DNA from: Spirochaetales bacterium
GTDB taxonomy: Bacteria; Spirochaetota; Spirochaetia; JABEVK01
Direction of reading: 5' to 3'
NCBI GenBank assembly: GCA_013043995.1
Contig: JABEVL010000200.1
Coordinates: 1-6,688, forward strand
Length of the DNA: 6,688 bases
Positions 1 to 6,633 of this stretch are shown piece by piece. How positions within the stretch are numbered: the first letter of the stretch is position 1; each line of letters opens with the position of its first letter. The notes under the pieces are model-generated. The model saw nothing but the letters and a program-made list of their open reading frames with translations, searched no databases and had not been told where the DNA came from. The position numbers and the translations under genes are program-made.

Positions 1-1
1 A

Positions 2-1432
2 CAGCACTACCCCGAGGCCTCTGCCATCCTCAGGCAAGAAGCCTTGCTTTCCAGTGATTCCTCAAACCTCAATCAGCGCGCTGATTTTTTCTCAAAACTT
101 CAACCCACTCCCGACACTCCCGAACCCTTAGTTCAACCCCAAAATTTCTACCTGACTTTTCTTCAGCTTCTTGGGCAAAGCCAAGGAAGCGATTATTCGG
201 TATTTCAAATGCTCATGGATCCAACTCTGATCAAGCTCATGACCAATCCAGATATTCCTTCGGGCTTTCCTCAGATGTGGAGTGATTTATCAGAAAACGC
301 CATCGAAGCTAATCTGCCCCTAAGCTACTACAGAGATGCTACGTTGATGATCAATAAACAAAAGCTCCAGGGAAGCCCTGAAGAAGGTTATCACGTCACC
401 TTGTGGAATGACCGGCAAGAATTCGTCGACGGATTCTTTTTGCTTCGTTCTGGTTCTGCGCTCAAAGCTGTTGCTCTAACAGAACTTCCTTGCAGTTTGG
501 TTGACAGCTTGCAGAACTTTCTGAACAATCGAAAAAAAGCACAAGCCATCCAGTGGCTCGAATGGTTTTTTGAAGACCTTCGCCAGAGCAACCTTTACAT
601 AGCAACTGCTCTTAAAACACTTTGGGATTCCCCTCGGTCGGCACAAACAAGCGGAATTCAGATGATGATCGACGCTTTGCGTGCTACAGCTCCTCAAACT
701 GACAGGGACGTTGCGGCGGCGATTTCAGACCTTTCAAAACTGTCCGGTAATCCCCAAAAAGCCCTTGCCCAGATCATCGCCAGTGGCATTTTAAGTAACC
801 CAGACCTCTTGGTACCCATTGAAATTCCAACCATACTCCGGAATGACTCCTCGGACTGGGGGATGATTCTTTACCAAGCTCTATTAAGGCGTTCTGGACA
901 GTTTGACCAACTGGAAAAAATATTAAAAGCAGACCTTGCCCAAAATCCCTCATCCACTCAAGCCCAGCAAAATCTCCTCCAATTCTACCTTTATCGACCC
1001 GACGCCACTGCTGCTCGTCAATTTCTGAAGGAAGAAAAACTTACTCTAACTGTTCCCCAAGATAACAGCATGGCTTGGGCCGAACTCTTTGAGCCACACT
1101 TGCCCTCTCACACCCTCGAAACAGCACTACAAGCTACGGGACCTGGCGTCCGCAACCGCCGAAACGCTCTCAATACCCTGGCTACCGTATGGGCAGAATC
1201 AAACCGTCCGGACCAGGCCAAACGCGTCCTTTTGGAATACCTTGGGCAATCCAGGCTTCTTCAACCCGCTGACTGGTATATCCTGGGCAGAAACGCTCAA
1301 ACCTTTGGTTTATTCGACGTAGCTGAGCAGGACTACAAAAAAGCTGAAACGAATTCTACCGACACGTTTTCGGTAACGGTATTGGCAAAAAGGAGACTTG
1401 CAGAACTTGAGGCTCAAAAGTCGAAGCGGTAA
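2..1432 (+). CDS. TPR-like helical-repeat protein, 5' end missing (partial)
   Basis: The reading frame is open to the left edge, with 14 extra codons before the first possible start (TTG at 44). That TTG is probably internal, because the residues before it (QHYPEASAILRQEA) already look like a TPR helix. Numbering from the TTG, 462 residues are visible. Residues 270-330 and 370-440 are amphipathic helix pairs with TPR-like spacing (for example around WAESNRPDQAKRVLLEYL and YILGRNAQTFGLFDVAEQDY). Residues 35-190 are less repetitive. A probable beta-rich patch at 115-150 (YHVTLWND, then GFFLLRSG) is followed by more helices. No catalytic motif or membrane segment is visible, and any signal peptide would lie upstream of the window. 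TPR proteins usually act as scaffolds for protein contacts; the partner here is unknown. The stop is 3 bases before the sugar-kinase gene, so the two are probably one transcript. The frame is sure; the family assignment is moderate. Confidence 0.75.
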   Translation, partial: QHYPEASAILRQEALLSSDSSNLNQRADFFSKLQPTPDTPEPLVQPQNFYLTFLQLLGQSQGSDYSVFQMLMDPTLIKLMTNPDIPSGFPQMWSDLSENAIEANLPLSYYRDATLMINKQKLQGSPEEGYHVTLWNDRQEFVDGFFLLRSGSALKAVALTELPCSLVDSLQNFLNNRKKAQAIQWLEWFFEDLRQSNLYIATALKTLWDSPRSAQTSGIQMMIDALRATAPQTDRDVAAAISDLSKLSGNPQKALAQIIASGILSNPDLLVPIEIPTILRNDSSDWGMILYQALLRRSGQFDQLEKILKADLAQNPSSTQAQQNLLQFYLYRPDATAARQFLKEEKLTLTVPQDNSMAWAELFEPHLPSHTLETALQATGPGVRNRRNALNTLATVWAESNRPDQAKRVLLEYLGQSRLLQPADWYILGRNAQTFGLFDVAEQDYKKAETNSTDTFSVTVLAKRRLAELEAQKSKR

Positions 1433-1435
1433 GAT

Positions 1436-2329
1436 ATGGAAATGAAGAAAACTTACGGTTTAGTCGAAGCTGGAGGAACCAAATTTGTCTGTGCAGTGGC
1501 CTCGAGCCCCGAGGATCTTCGTGAGGAAGTAAGATTCCCAACAACAGAACCAGCGGAGACCCTCGGTCGTGTTGTTGAGTATTTTCAAGCGGCCCAAAAA
1601 AAATGGGGCCGGCTCGAAGGCTTGGGAATCGGATGCTTTGGCCCTGTCGACCTTGATAAGAACTCACCGACTTGGGGATTTGTCACAGCGACACCAAAAG
1701 CCGGTTGGGCTGACACGAATGTGGCTGGTTTTCTTTCTCATTCTTTGGAACTTCCGGTCGTTTTTGACACGGACGTCAATGGAGCCGCCCTCGGAGAACA
1801 CTTATGGGGAGCCGGTGCCGGTTTGGACAACCTTGTCTATCTGACAGTAGGAACAGGCATCGGCGGAGGAGTTCTTTCGGGAGGGCGCCTTGTGCACGGA
1901 CTGGTTCACCCTGAGCTGGGCCATTTTCTCTTAAGCAAGGATCCCCAGGATACTTTTACAGGTTCATGCCCATATCACGGTTCCTGCGCCGAGGGACTGG
2001 CTTCAGGGCCAAGTCTTGAAAAACGCTGGGGCAAAAAAGCGCAGGACCTCCCCCCAGAACACCCAGCCTGGGATCTGGAAGCGGCCTACCTTGCGCAGGC
2101 TTTATTGGCTTTTATGACCTGTTTTTCGCCTCAAAAGATCATTCTGGGCGGCGGAGTCATGGAGCAGCTTCAACTGTTTCCTAAAATTCACAAAGAAGTC
2201 CTGCGCCTGAACAACGGTTATATCCGAAGCCCATCCTTGACCCCTCAAGGAATTGTGAACTACATCGTTCCACCATCCCTGGGTAACCGGGCAGGAATCC
2301 TGGGCGCCCTTGCCTTGACTTCAACCTAA
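1436..2329 (+). CDS. ROK-family sugar kinase, probable fructokinase
   Basis: Predicted cytoplasmic enzyme that phosphorylates a hexose with ATP, most likely fructose to fructose 6-phosphate. At 297 residues it is full length for the family. The N-terminal phosphate-binding motif EAGGTKF (11-17) is the form typical of ScrK/YdhR-type ROK fructokinases. Next come the GCFGP segment (66-70), DTDVNGAALGE (111-121) with D113 at the catalytic-base position, and the second ATP loop TVGTGIGGG (137-145). The ROK zinc site is intact: H163 in HPELGH, then C178, H181 and C184 in CPYHGSC. EGLASGPSLEKRWG (186-199) is also typical of the fructokinase branch, and ILGGGV (236-241) is the late glycine loop. There are two possible starts, ATG at 1436 and ATG at 1442. 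The second gives the MKKTYG opening more usual in relatives. Neither has a strong ribosome binding site, so translation may depend on ribosomes ending the TPR gene 3 bases upstream. Another hexose substrate (mannose, glucose) cannot be excluded. Confidence 0.92.
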   Translation: MEMKKTYGLVEAGGTKFVCAVASSPEDLREEVRFPTTEPAETLGRVVEYFQAAQKKWGRLEGLGIGCFGPVDLDKNSPTWGFVTATPKAGWADTNVAGFLSHSLELPVVFDTDVNGAALGEHLWGAGAGLDNLVYLTVGTGIGGGVLSGGRLVHGLVHPELGHFLLSKDPQDTFTGSCPYHGSCAEGLASGPSLEKRWGKKAQDLPPEHPAWDLEAAYLAQALLAFMTCFSPQKIILGGGVMEQLQLFPKIHKEVLRLNNGYIRSPSLTPQGIVNYIVPPSLGNRAGILGALALTST

Positions 2330-2362
2330 AAGAACAAAGGATTCGACGCTGGGGGTAGAACT

Positions 2363-2392
2363 GACAAAAGACCGCCGCAGCGGTCTTTTGTC
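2363..2392. terminator. Bidirectional intrinsic terminator between convergent genes
   Basis: A perfect 13-bp inverted repeat (GACAAAAGACCGC against GCGGTCTTTTGTC) flanks the 4-base loop CGCA. The GC-rich core (GACCGC/GCGGTC) has a T-run (TTTTGTC) on its 3' side when read from either strand, and an A-run on its 5' side. This is the expected form of a terminator working in both directions. It starts 33 bases after the kinase stop and ends 14 bases beyond the stop of the DUF4340 gene on the other strand. The rest of the 77-base gap (2330-2406) shows nothing else. Confidence 0.85.
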
Positions 2393-2406
2393 TCGTAAGA
2401 GGAGTT

Positions 2407-3372
2407 CTACTTTTGGTTTGAAAAGAGGATCTGTTCCAGGGACCAGCTTGTCAGCCAGAATCGGCGCCCGCCCTGAGAGGCAGGAACACGGGCATCTTTC
2501 TGTTCTGCACCAAGGTGGACTTCGATCTTTTGACCATTTTGAGTCCAGACTGTCAAAACACCTTGGGTCTCGGTTGCCGGGTTGAACTTTTCATCAGCTT
2601 TCATATAGGAATTGGCATTAAACTGAGGCAGTCCATCGATGTAACCGTCGGCGTTGGACGGAAAAGTTTTTTCAGGCATCAATTCCCACGCAGGCTTATT
2701 GTTCTTTTGAACCTTTTCAAGTTCGTAAGACGTGTAAGTCTTTTTATCCAAGGTTGTGATTTTTCCGGTAAAGGAAACACGTACTAGGTCTGAAGGCTTA
2801 AGATCGCCAGGGAAAATATGCAGGTCTGTCCACGCGTTTGCTCCCATTTCAAGGAAGGCAAGCTGATTACGGTCGGTGAGCCAAACTTGAGACTTACCAA
2901 CAAATCGAACGTAGACCCAGTGTCCAGTATCGTCAATTTTTCCAATCTGGAGGTCAACTAGGACCTTGCCCAACTTGTCCTTGATTCTCAGAGACTTGGG
3001 TTTATCTAGGCCGTAAGACTCAAGAGAAGACGGTGTGTTAGGGTCAACCTTGGCCACACGGCGAAACTCGGTCAACTTGGGAAGCCCCGCCAGAAAAGCT
3101 TCGAGCCGTTCTTTGTTGGCCGGGTAGATCTCGGTTCCCTGCCTCAGTGTCCAGGTTCCATTGTTGCTCTTCAAAAATTCCGCAGCTCCTCCTGCCGTTG
3201 CATTATTCACCTGCACCAGTGTCGCTTCCTTCGGAACAAAGCCAGGTAAAAGTGGAGTTTGACTGGCAAGTTCTGTCTGGGTTTGATTATTAAAAAATAT
3301 GCCCAGAACGCCAATGATCACCAGAATCACCAGAACGATGCTGTAAGTCGTAAGTTTTTTTCTGTATTCCAT
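2407..3372 (-). CDS. DUF4340 domain membrane-anchored protein of a GldG-type ABC operon
   Basis: A 321-residue protein with a short basic N-terminus (MEYRKK), one membrane helix at about 8-27 and a large soluble part that should lie outside the cytoplasmic membrane. The soluble part matches the DUF4340 pattern: an early 'W.L' strand (WTLRQGTEIYPANKERLEAF, 74-93), a segment on residue differences (99-110), the conserved SYGLDKP block (119-125), then LQIGKIDD..WVYVRF (141-157) and VWLTD (163-167). DUF4340 proteins regularly follow GldG-like genes in ABC-2 export operons; their molecular role is not known. I infer a periplasmic partner of the GldG-like protein. The ATG at 3372 is chosen because AGGAGG lies 6 bases upstream and the membrane anchor follows directly. 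It is the last gene of the operon, with a 10-base gap from the GldG-like gene and the terminator just downstream. No lipoprotein cysteine is present. Confidence 0.85.
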   Translation of the reverse strand: MEYRKKLTTYSIVLVILVIIGVLGIFFNNQTQTELASQTPLLPGFVPKEATLVQVNNATAGGAAEFLKSNNGTWTLRQGTEIYPANKERLEAFLAGLPKLTEFRRVAKVDPNTPSSLESYGLDKPKSLRIKDKLGKVLVDLQIGKIDDTGHWVYVRFVGKSQVWLTDRNQLAFLEMGANAWTDLHIFPGDLKPSDLVRVSFTGKITTLDKKTYTSYELEKVQKNNKPAWELMPEKTFPSNADGYIDGLPQFNANSYMKADEKFNPATETQGVLTVWTQNGQKIEVHLGAEQKDARVPASQGGRRFWLTSWSLEQILFSNQK

Positions 3373-3378
3373 TGTGAT

Positions 3379-3384
3379 CCTCCT
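3379..3384 (-). promoter_or_regulatory. Ribosome binding site of the DUF4340 gene, overlapping the upstream stop
   Basis: AGGAGG on the minus strand, 6 bases before the ATG at 3372. Its first two bases are the last two bases of the TAG stop of the GldG-like gene (3383-3385), which suggests translational coupling. Confidence 0.85.
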
Positions 3385-4957
3385 AGTTTTTCAGTTCGCG
3401 AGAACGACGACGCAGATAGCGGACGATTCCGACGATCAGAATGATGAGGGGAATCAGGACGATGTTCACGAAAGTCAACCAAAAGGCAGCCGCATTGCGA
3501 GTCGCGTCGTCCTGAAGTTTGGTCAGGCTCCTATCCCGGTAAGTTCGGGTTTTGATCTGAAGCAAAGAATCATCCTGGGCTAACCAAGAAACCGCAGCTT
3601 CAGCAAACTGAGCATTGGCCGTCCCATTTTGAGAGATCCTCATCAGGTCAGTCAGCCAGGTTGATCCCCCCACCACGATCATCCGGTTGTCGGGACTCAA
3701 ACTCTGAAAGGGAGCTGCTCCAGTTCCTTGTTCAGCCTTGGGGACCGTCTTGGCCGTATAGGCTGACGAAAACCGTCCCGAAAGGGCCAGGACGACTGGA
3801 TAGTTTTTCATCACCACACCCGGGTCCCGAGCGCTCATGTAAGCTTCGTCGGGATCAATGGTAAAATGCCCCTTCATCAACCAGGATTTATCGCTGGTGC
3901 TGACCAAGACTGCCTCTTTGATGCCGGGTTTTGAAATTTCTTCCAGGGGGCTGGGCCATAGGAGTGACAAGCCAGAAAAATGACTTGTCACGGGGTTGGT
4001 TTTGTTGGTGTTCTGAGAAAGGATCTGGGGCCATTCGGGGTAACGTTTCAGGATTCCGCCGCCGTCAGGAGAATTAAACTGCACGATGTTGTTGTAGGCG
4101 TCAAGAACCAGCGCAGTATCTTCCGAGACACCGTAGGCCGGCAGAAGGGCTAAGCCTGGGTTTTTCGTCAGGGCAAAAGGAGGATTGTTCGCACTGATGT
4201 CGACAGCTACGGAGTCCATGGCAAACAGAACTTTTCCGCCGTTCATCACATACTGGTCGATGAAGTAGGCGGTGTTGTCGTCCATCGCTTTGTTCCCGGC
4301 GACGATCAGGACGTTGACGGAACTGGGGATCGGTTGGTCGAGCGGAAGAGACTTAAAAGTTCCCAGGCTCGAAAGTTGTTTTTGAATAAGTCTATAATCG
4401 CGGTCCAAAGAACGCGAAGGATCGCCAATCAGCAGTCCGATGGTCACCGACCTGTTGTTGATCAGCTGGTCCAGTTTGCTTGTCAAGTCGTACTCGATCG
4501 TCTCCGGTTGGGAGACAAGAGGCAAAACAACGTGCTTATCCATGTAGGACAATTCGATTCCTGAATAAACGATCGCCTGGGTCACCTGACTCTGGTCACT
4601 AACCTGAAGGGGGATGCCCTGGATTCCCAGACGTTCCATGTCGTTGACTTCTCCCGCCGCCTGGGGGTCAACAATGCGGACCTTGATTCGACCGCCGGTT
4701 GCCGAGGCGTACTCTTGAACAAAGTCCGAAATCGTTTGCGTCACGGGTTCGTAAGTTTTGAGTTTTTTGCTCAGGTAGTAGGTCAGGTAGATGTCGGCCT
4801 TCGCTTCGGCAACGATTTTTTTGGAAACGGGACTGATGGTGTACATTCCCGTGCTCGTCAGGTCGATCTGAAAAGAGAACAGGCTCAGATCGAGAATCAG
4901 GACAGCGAAAATTCCCAAGACAAAGATGAAAGAAAGTCGTTCACGGTTCTTCTGCAC
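3383..4957 (-). CDS. GldG-like ABC transporter auxiliary protein
   Basis: A 524-residue protein of the GldG / ABC_transp_aux family, an accessory part of ABC-2 exporters. One membrane helix lies near the N-terminus (about 9-30) and another near the C-terminus (about 490-513), followed by a basic tail (RYLRRRSRELKN). The roughly 460 residues between them should be extracytoplasmic. The family hallmark follows the first helix: IDLTSTGMYTISPVSKKIV (31-49), then a thioredoxin-like stretch (ADIYLTYYLSKKL, 54-66; VRIVDPQAAGEV, 93-104). The conserved block GIELSYMDKHVVLPLV (133-148) leads into YDLTSKLDQL (156-165). The GldG/IFT52-type domain begins at VTIGLLIGDPS (171-181) and contains NVLIVAGNK (215-223) and a glycine-bearing GGKVLFAMDSV (240-250). 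In Bacteroidetes GldG is needed for gliding; elsewhere the substrate is unknown. The start is GTG at 4957, backed by GGAGGT 6 bases upstream; no ATG lies near. It follows the permease gene after 4 bases. Confidence 0.88.
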   Translation of the reverse strand: MQKNRERLSFIFVLGIFAVLILDLSLFSFQIDLTSTGMYTISPVSKKIVAEAKADIYLTYYLSKKLKTYEPVTQTISDFVQEYASATGGRIKVRIVDPQAAGEVNDMERLGIQGIPLQVSDQSQVTQAIVYSGIELSYMDKHVVLPLVSQPETIEYDLTSKLDQLINNRSVTIGLLIGDPSRSLDRDYRLIQKQLSSLGTFKSLPLDQPIPSSVNVLIVAGNKAMDDNTAYFIDQYVMNGGKVLFAMDSVAVDISANNPPFALTKNPGLALLPAYGVSEDTALVLDAYNNIVQFNSPDGGGILKRYPEWPQILSQNTNKTNPVTSHFSGLSLLWPSPLEEISKPGIKEAVLVSTSDKSWLMKGHFTIDPDEAYMSARDPGVVMKNYPVVLALSGRFSSAYTAKTVPKAEQGTGAAPFQSLSPDNRMIVVGGSTWLTDLMRISQNGTANAQFAEAAVSWLAQDDSLLQIKTRTYRDRSLTKLQDDATRNAAAFWLTFVNIVLIPLIILIVGIVRYLRRRSRELKN

Positions 4958-4961
4958 GGGA

Positions 4962-5684
4962 CTACCTCCACTTCCGAAGAATCAAAACTTTTGTGTTCAC
5001 GTAAAGGAATAGAACGGCGAACCAGACGTAATAAAAAGCGTCCTTGGTGTCTAGAAGCCCCTTTTGAAAGTTCAGGTAGCGGGCGTCCAGGCTGATAAAG
5101 TTCAAAACGCTGTTGACAGGGTCGGGCAGGTTGAGGGCCGCTCCAAGGGTGACGCTGAGGGTCAAAAATAGCAAGGAGCCGAGCGTCAAAAGAAAAGCTG
5201 AGATCGTGTTAGTCGACAGGCTCGAAAGAAAAATCCCCAGGGCCGTCGCCGCCCCCGACAGCAAGATCGAACCGAGGTATTCCCCAAAGATCTCACCCAC
5301 TTCAAACTGACCCAGCCCTGTGACCATCAGCGTCATGGGGACCGTGAGAAGGATCATGGTTAGAACCAGCGTCCAAGCACCCAGAAACTTAGCCAAGACA
5401 AGATGACCTGTTTTTACGGGGAGGGTCAAAAGAAGCTCCTGGCTTCCCATTTTTCGTTCATCGGCCCAACTCCGCATCGTCACGGCGGGAATCAGCACAA
5501 TGAAAGCGAGGGGGAAAAGGGCAAAGTAACTTCTCAAAGAGGCCGTCTTTTGCGCCAGAAACTGATCCATCCACAAAAACCAGACTGCTGTGAAAATCAG
5601 AAAGAACAACAAGGCCCCGTAGGCCACGGGGCTGTTGAACAACGAGCGCAGTTCCTTGCGCCACACGCTAAACATTCGTTTCAT
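4962..5684 (-). CDS. ABC-2 type permease, GldF/NosY-like
   Basis: The 240-residue membrane subunit of an ABC-2 exporter. Six hydrophobic segments are visible at about 19-38, 53-71, 99-123, 135-156, 161-184 and 216-235, the usual count for one ABC-2 half. The cytoplasmic loop after the second segment has the block TMRSWADERKMGSQELLLTL (69-88), the most recognisable signature of the NosY/GldF branch and a likely contact with the ATPase. The N-terminus starts with the typical amphipathic 'W.KEL.S.F.SP.A' pattern (8-21). It presumably works as a homodimer with the ATPase encoded just upstream. The ATG at 5684 is preceded by AAGGAG at 7 bases and lies 17 bases inside the ATPase gene in another frame. 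An in-frame ATG at 5675 also exists but lacks a comparable site. The substrate cannot be read from the sequence. Confidence 0.92.
   Translation of the reverse strand: MKRMFSVWRKELRSLFNSPVAYGALLFFLIFTAVWFLWMDQFLAQKTASLRSYFALFPLAFIVLIPAVTMRSWADERKMGSQELLLTLPVKTGHLVLAKFLGAWTLVLTMILLTVPMTLMVTGLGQFEVGEIFGEYLGSILLSGAATALGIFLSSLSTNTISAFLLTLGSLLFLTLSVTLGAALNLPDPVNSVLNFISLDARYLNFQKGLLDTKDAFYYVWFAVLFLYVNTKVLILRKWR
4964..4969 (-). promoter_or_regulatory. Ribosome binding site that fixes the GTG start of the GldG-like gene
   Basis: GGAGGT on the minus strand, 6 bases before the GTG at 4957. It lies in the last codons of the permease gene and its final T is the first base of that gene's TAG stop (4962-4964). 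It is the main reason for accepting the GTG start. Confidence 0.85.
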
Positions 5685-6621
5685 GAGGAGTCTCCTTGGT
5701 CAGCTGAACGAAGAGGTCTTCCAAACTCAGGTTCTGGGGTATCAGGGCCAAAATCTTGTAGTGCTGAGAGACAGCCCAATCGAACAGGGCTTCGGCCCCT
5801 CCAAAGTTGCTCGCAAAGGAGCACTCCAGAAGAGGATCGGCGCTGTCTTCAATCAAAATAGGCTCACTGTTTTTGTTTGAAAGGCGTTTAAGCCCTTCGA
5901 GAGCAACCGAGCCGCTTGTACCTTTAAGGCGCAAACGGAAACGATCTTCCCCTTGAAGCCGCTTGGCGATGTCGGAAGCCTCTCCTTCGGCAACGATCCG
6001 GCCCTGGTTCATGATCAAAACCCGGCCGCAAATAGCTTCAACTTCTTGCATGATGTGGGTTGAAAGAATGACAGTTTTTTCGTGGCCGATTTCTTGAATC
6101 AGATGACGGAATTCGAGAATTTGGTTGGGATCCAGCCCCGTCGTCGGTTCGTCCAAGATTAGGATTTCGGGGTTGGAAAGAATGGCCTGGGCAAGGCCGA
6201 CGCGTTGTTTTTGTCCTTTGGACAGATGGCCGACGACCTTATTGCGGAAGCCATCGGCGGCAGTGCGTTCGAGCACGTGCTGAATCGTTTCGCCCCGGAC
6301 GTTTTGGGGAATACGGCGAATCCCCGCCATAAAATCCATGTACTCCAGAACGGTCAGGTCGGGGTAAATCGGCGAACTTTCAGGCAGGTAGCCGATCAGC
6401 GCCTGAGCGGCCTGCGGGTCTGCCTGGACGTCGACACCGCCAATCCAGGCGTCTCCTGAGGACGGGTAGTGAAAACCCGTCAGAATTTTCATCAAGGTCG
6501 TTTTTCCGGCGCCGTTAGGGCCTAAAAGCCCCACAATTTGGCCCTTTCCAACCTCGAAACTCACGTCGTTTACGGCCTTGAACTGACCGTAAGAACGCGA
6601 CAAGTGAGAAACTTTGATCAT
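5668..6621 (-). CDS. ABC transporter ATP-binding protein, GldA-like
   Basis: The 317-residue ATPase of the exporter; it binds the cytoplasmic face of the permease and hydrolyses ATP. All key motifs are intact: Walker A GPNGAGKT (34-41), signature LSKGQKQRV (133-141), Walker B ILILDEP (153-159) with E158 as catalytic base, D-loop GLDP (162-165) and switch histidine H189 in STH. At the Q-loop the sequence is GYLPESSPIY (77-86), with glutamate where many families have glutamine; this form is common in ABC-2 exporters of this branch. Residues from about 225 to the end make a separate C-terminal domain ending in LSLEDLFVQLT (298-308), as in GldA and drug-export ATPases. The ATG at 6621 is supported by GAGGGG at 6 bases. 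The gene follows an unknown gene after 10 bases and overlaps the permease gene by 17 bases, so it is part of a larger operon. Confidence 0.95.
   Translation of the reverse strand: MIKVSHLSRSYGQFKAVNDVSFEVGKGQIVGLLGPNGAGKTTLMKILTGFHYPSSGDAWIGGVDVQADPQAAQALIGYLPESSPIYPDLTVLEYMDFMAGIRRIPQNVRGETIQHVLERTAADGFRNKVVGHLSKGQKQRVGLAQAILSNPEILILDEPTTGLDPNQILEFRHLIQEIGHEKTVILSTHIMQEVEAICGRVLIMNQGRIVAEGEASDIAKRLQGEDRFRLRLKGTSGSVALEGLKRLSNKNSEPILIEDSADPLLECSFASNFGGAEALFDWAVSQHYKILALIPQNLSLEDLFVQLTKETPHETNV
5692..5697 (-). promoter_or_regulatory. Ribosome binding site of the permease gene, inside the ATPase gene
   Basis: AAGGAG on the minus strand, 7 bases before the ATG at 5684. It encodes K and E near the ATPase C-terminus. 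It favours the ATG at 5684 over the in-frame ATG at 5675. Confidence 0.8.
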
Positions 6622-6627
6622 AACCTT

Positions 6628-6633
6628 CCCCTC
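6628..6633 (-). promoter_or_regulatory. Ribosome binding site of the ABC ATPase gene, overlapping an upstream stop
   Basis: GAGGGG on the minus strand, 6 bases before the ATG at 6621. It shares two bases with the TGA stop of the preceding open frame (6632-6634), the same layout seen at the GldG-like and DUF4340 genes. Confidence 0.7.

Noticed and set aside
1121..1130. Exact repeat of the first ten bases of the window (ACAGCACTAC)
   Set aside because: It falls in a different reading frame and is isolated; a 10-base match is expected by chance at this length.
1356..1667. 103-codon minus-strand open frame opposite the TPR/kinase junction
   Set aside because: It is a shadow of the kinase N-terminus, whose ROK motifs are clear on the plus strand.
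4715..5095. 126-codon plus-strand open frame across the GldG-like/permease junction
   Set aside because: It is antisense to two well-supported genes, has low-complexity charged composition and no recognisable domain.
5686..5696. 11-base palindrome AGGAGTCTCCT at the permease ribosome binding site
   Set aside because: With a one-base centre it could form only about 4 pairs round a 3-base loop, which is too weak to claim as a regulatory hairpin.
5403..5861. 152-codon plus-strand open frame opposite the permease and ATPase genes
   Set aside because: It is antisense to conserved ABC transporter coding sequence; its translation is rich in S, R, Q and P with no family pattern.
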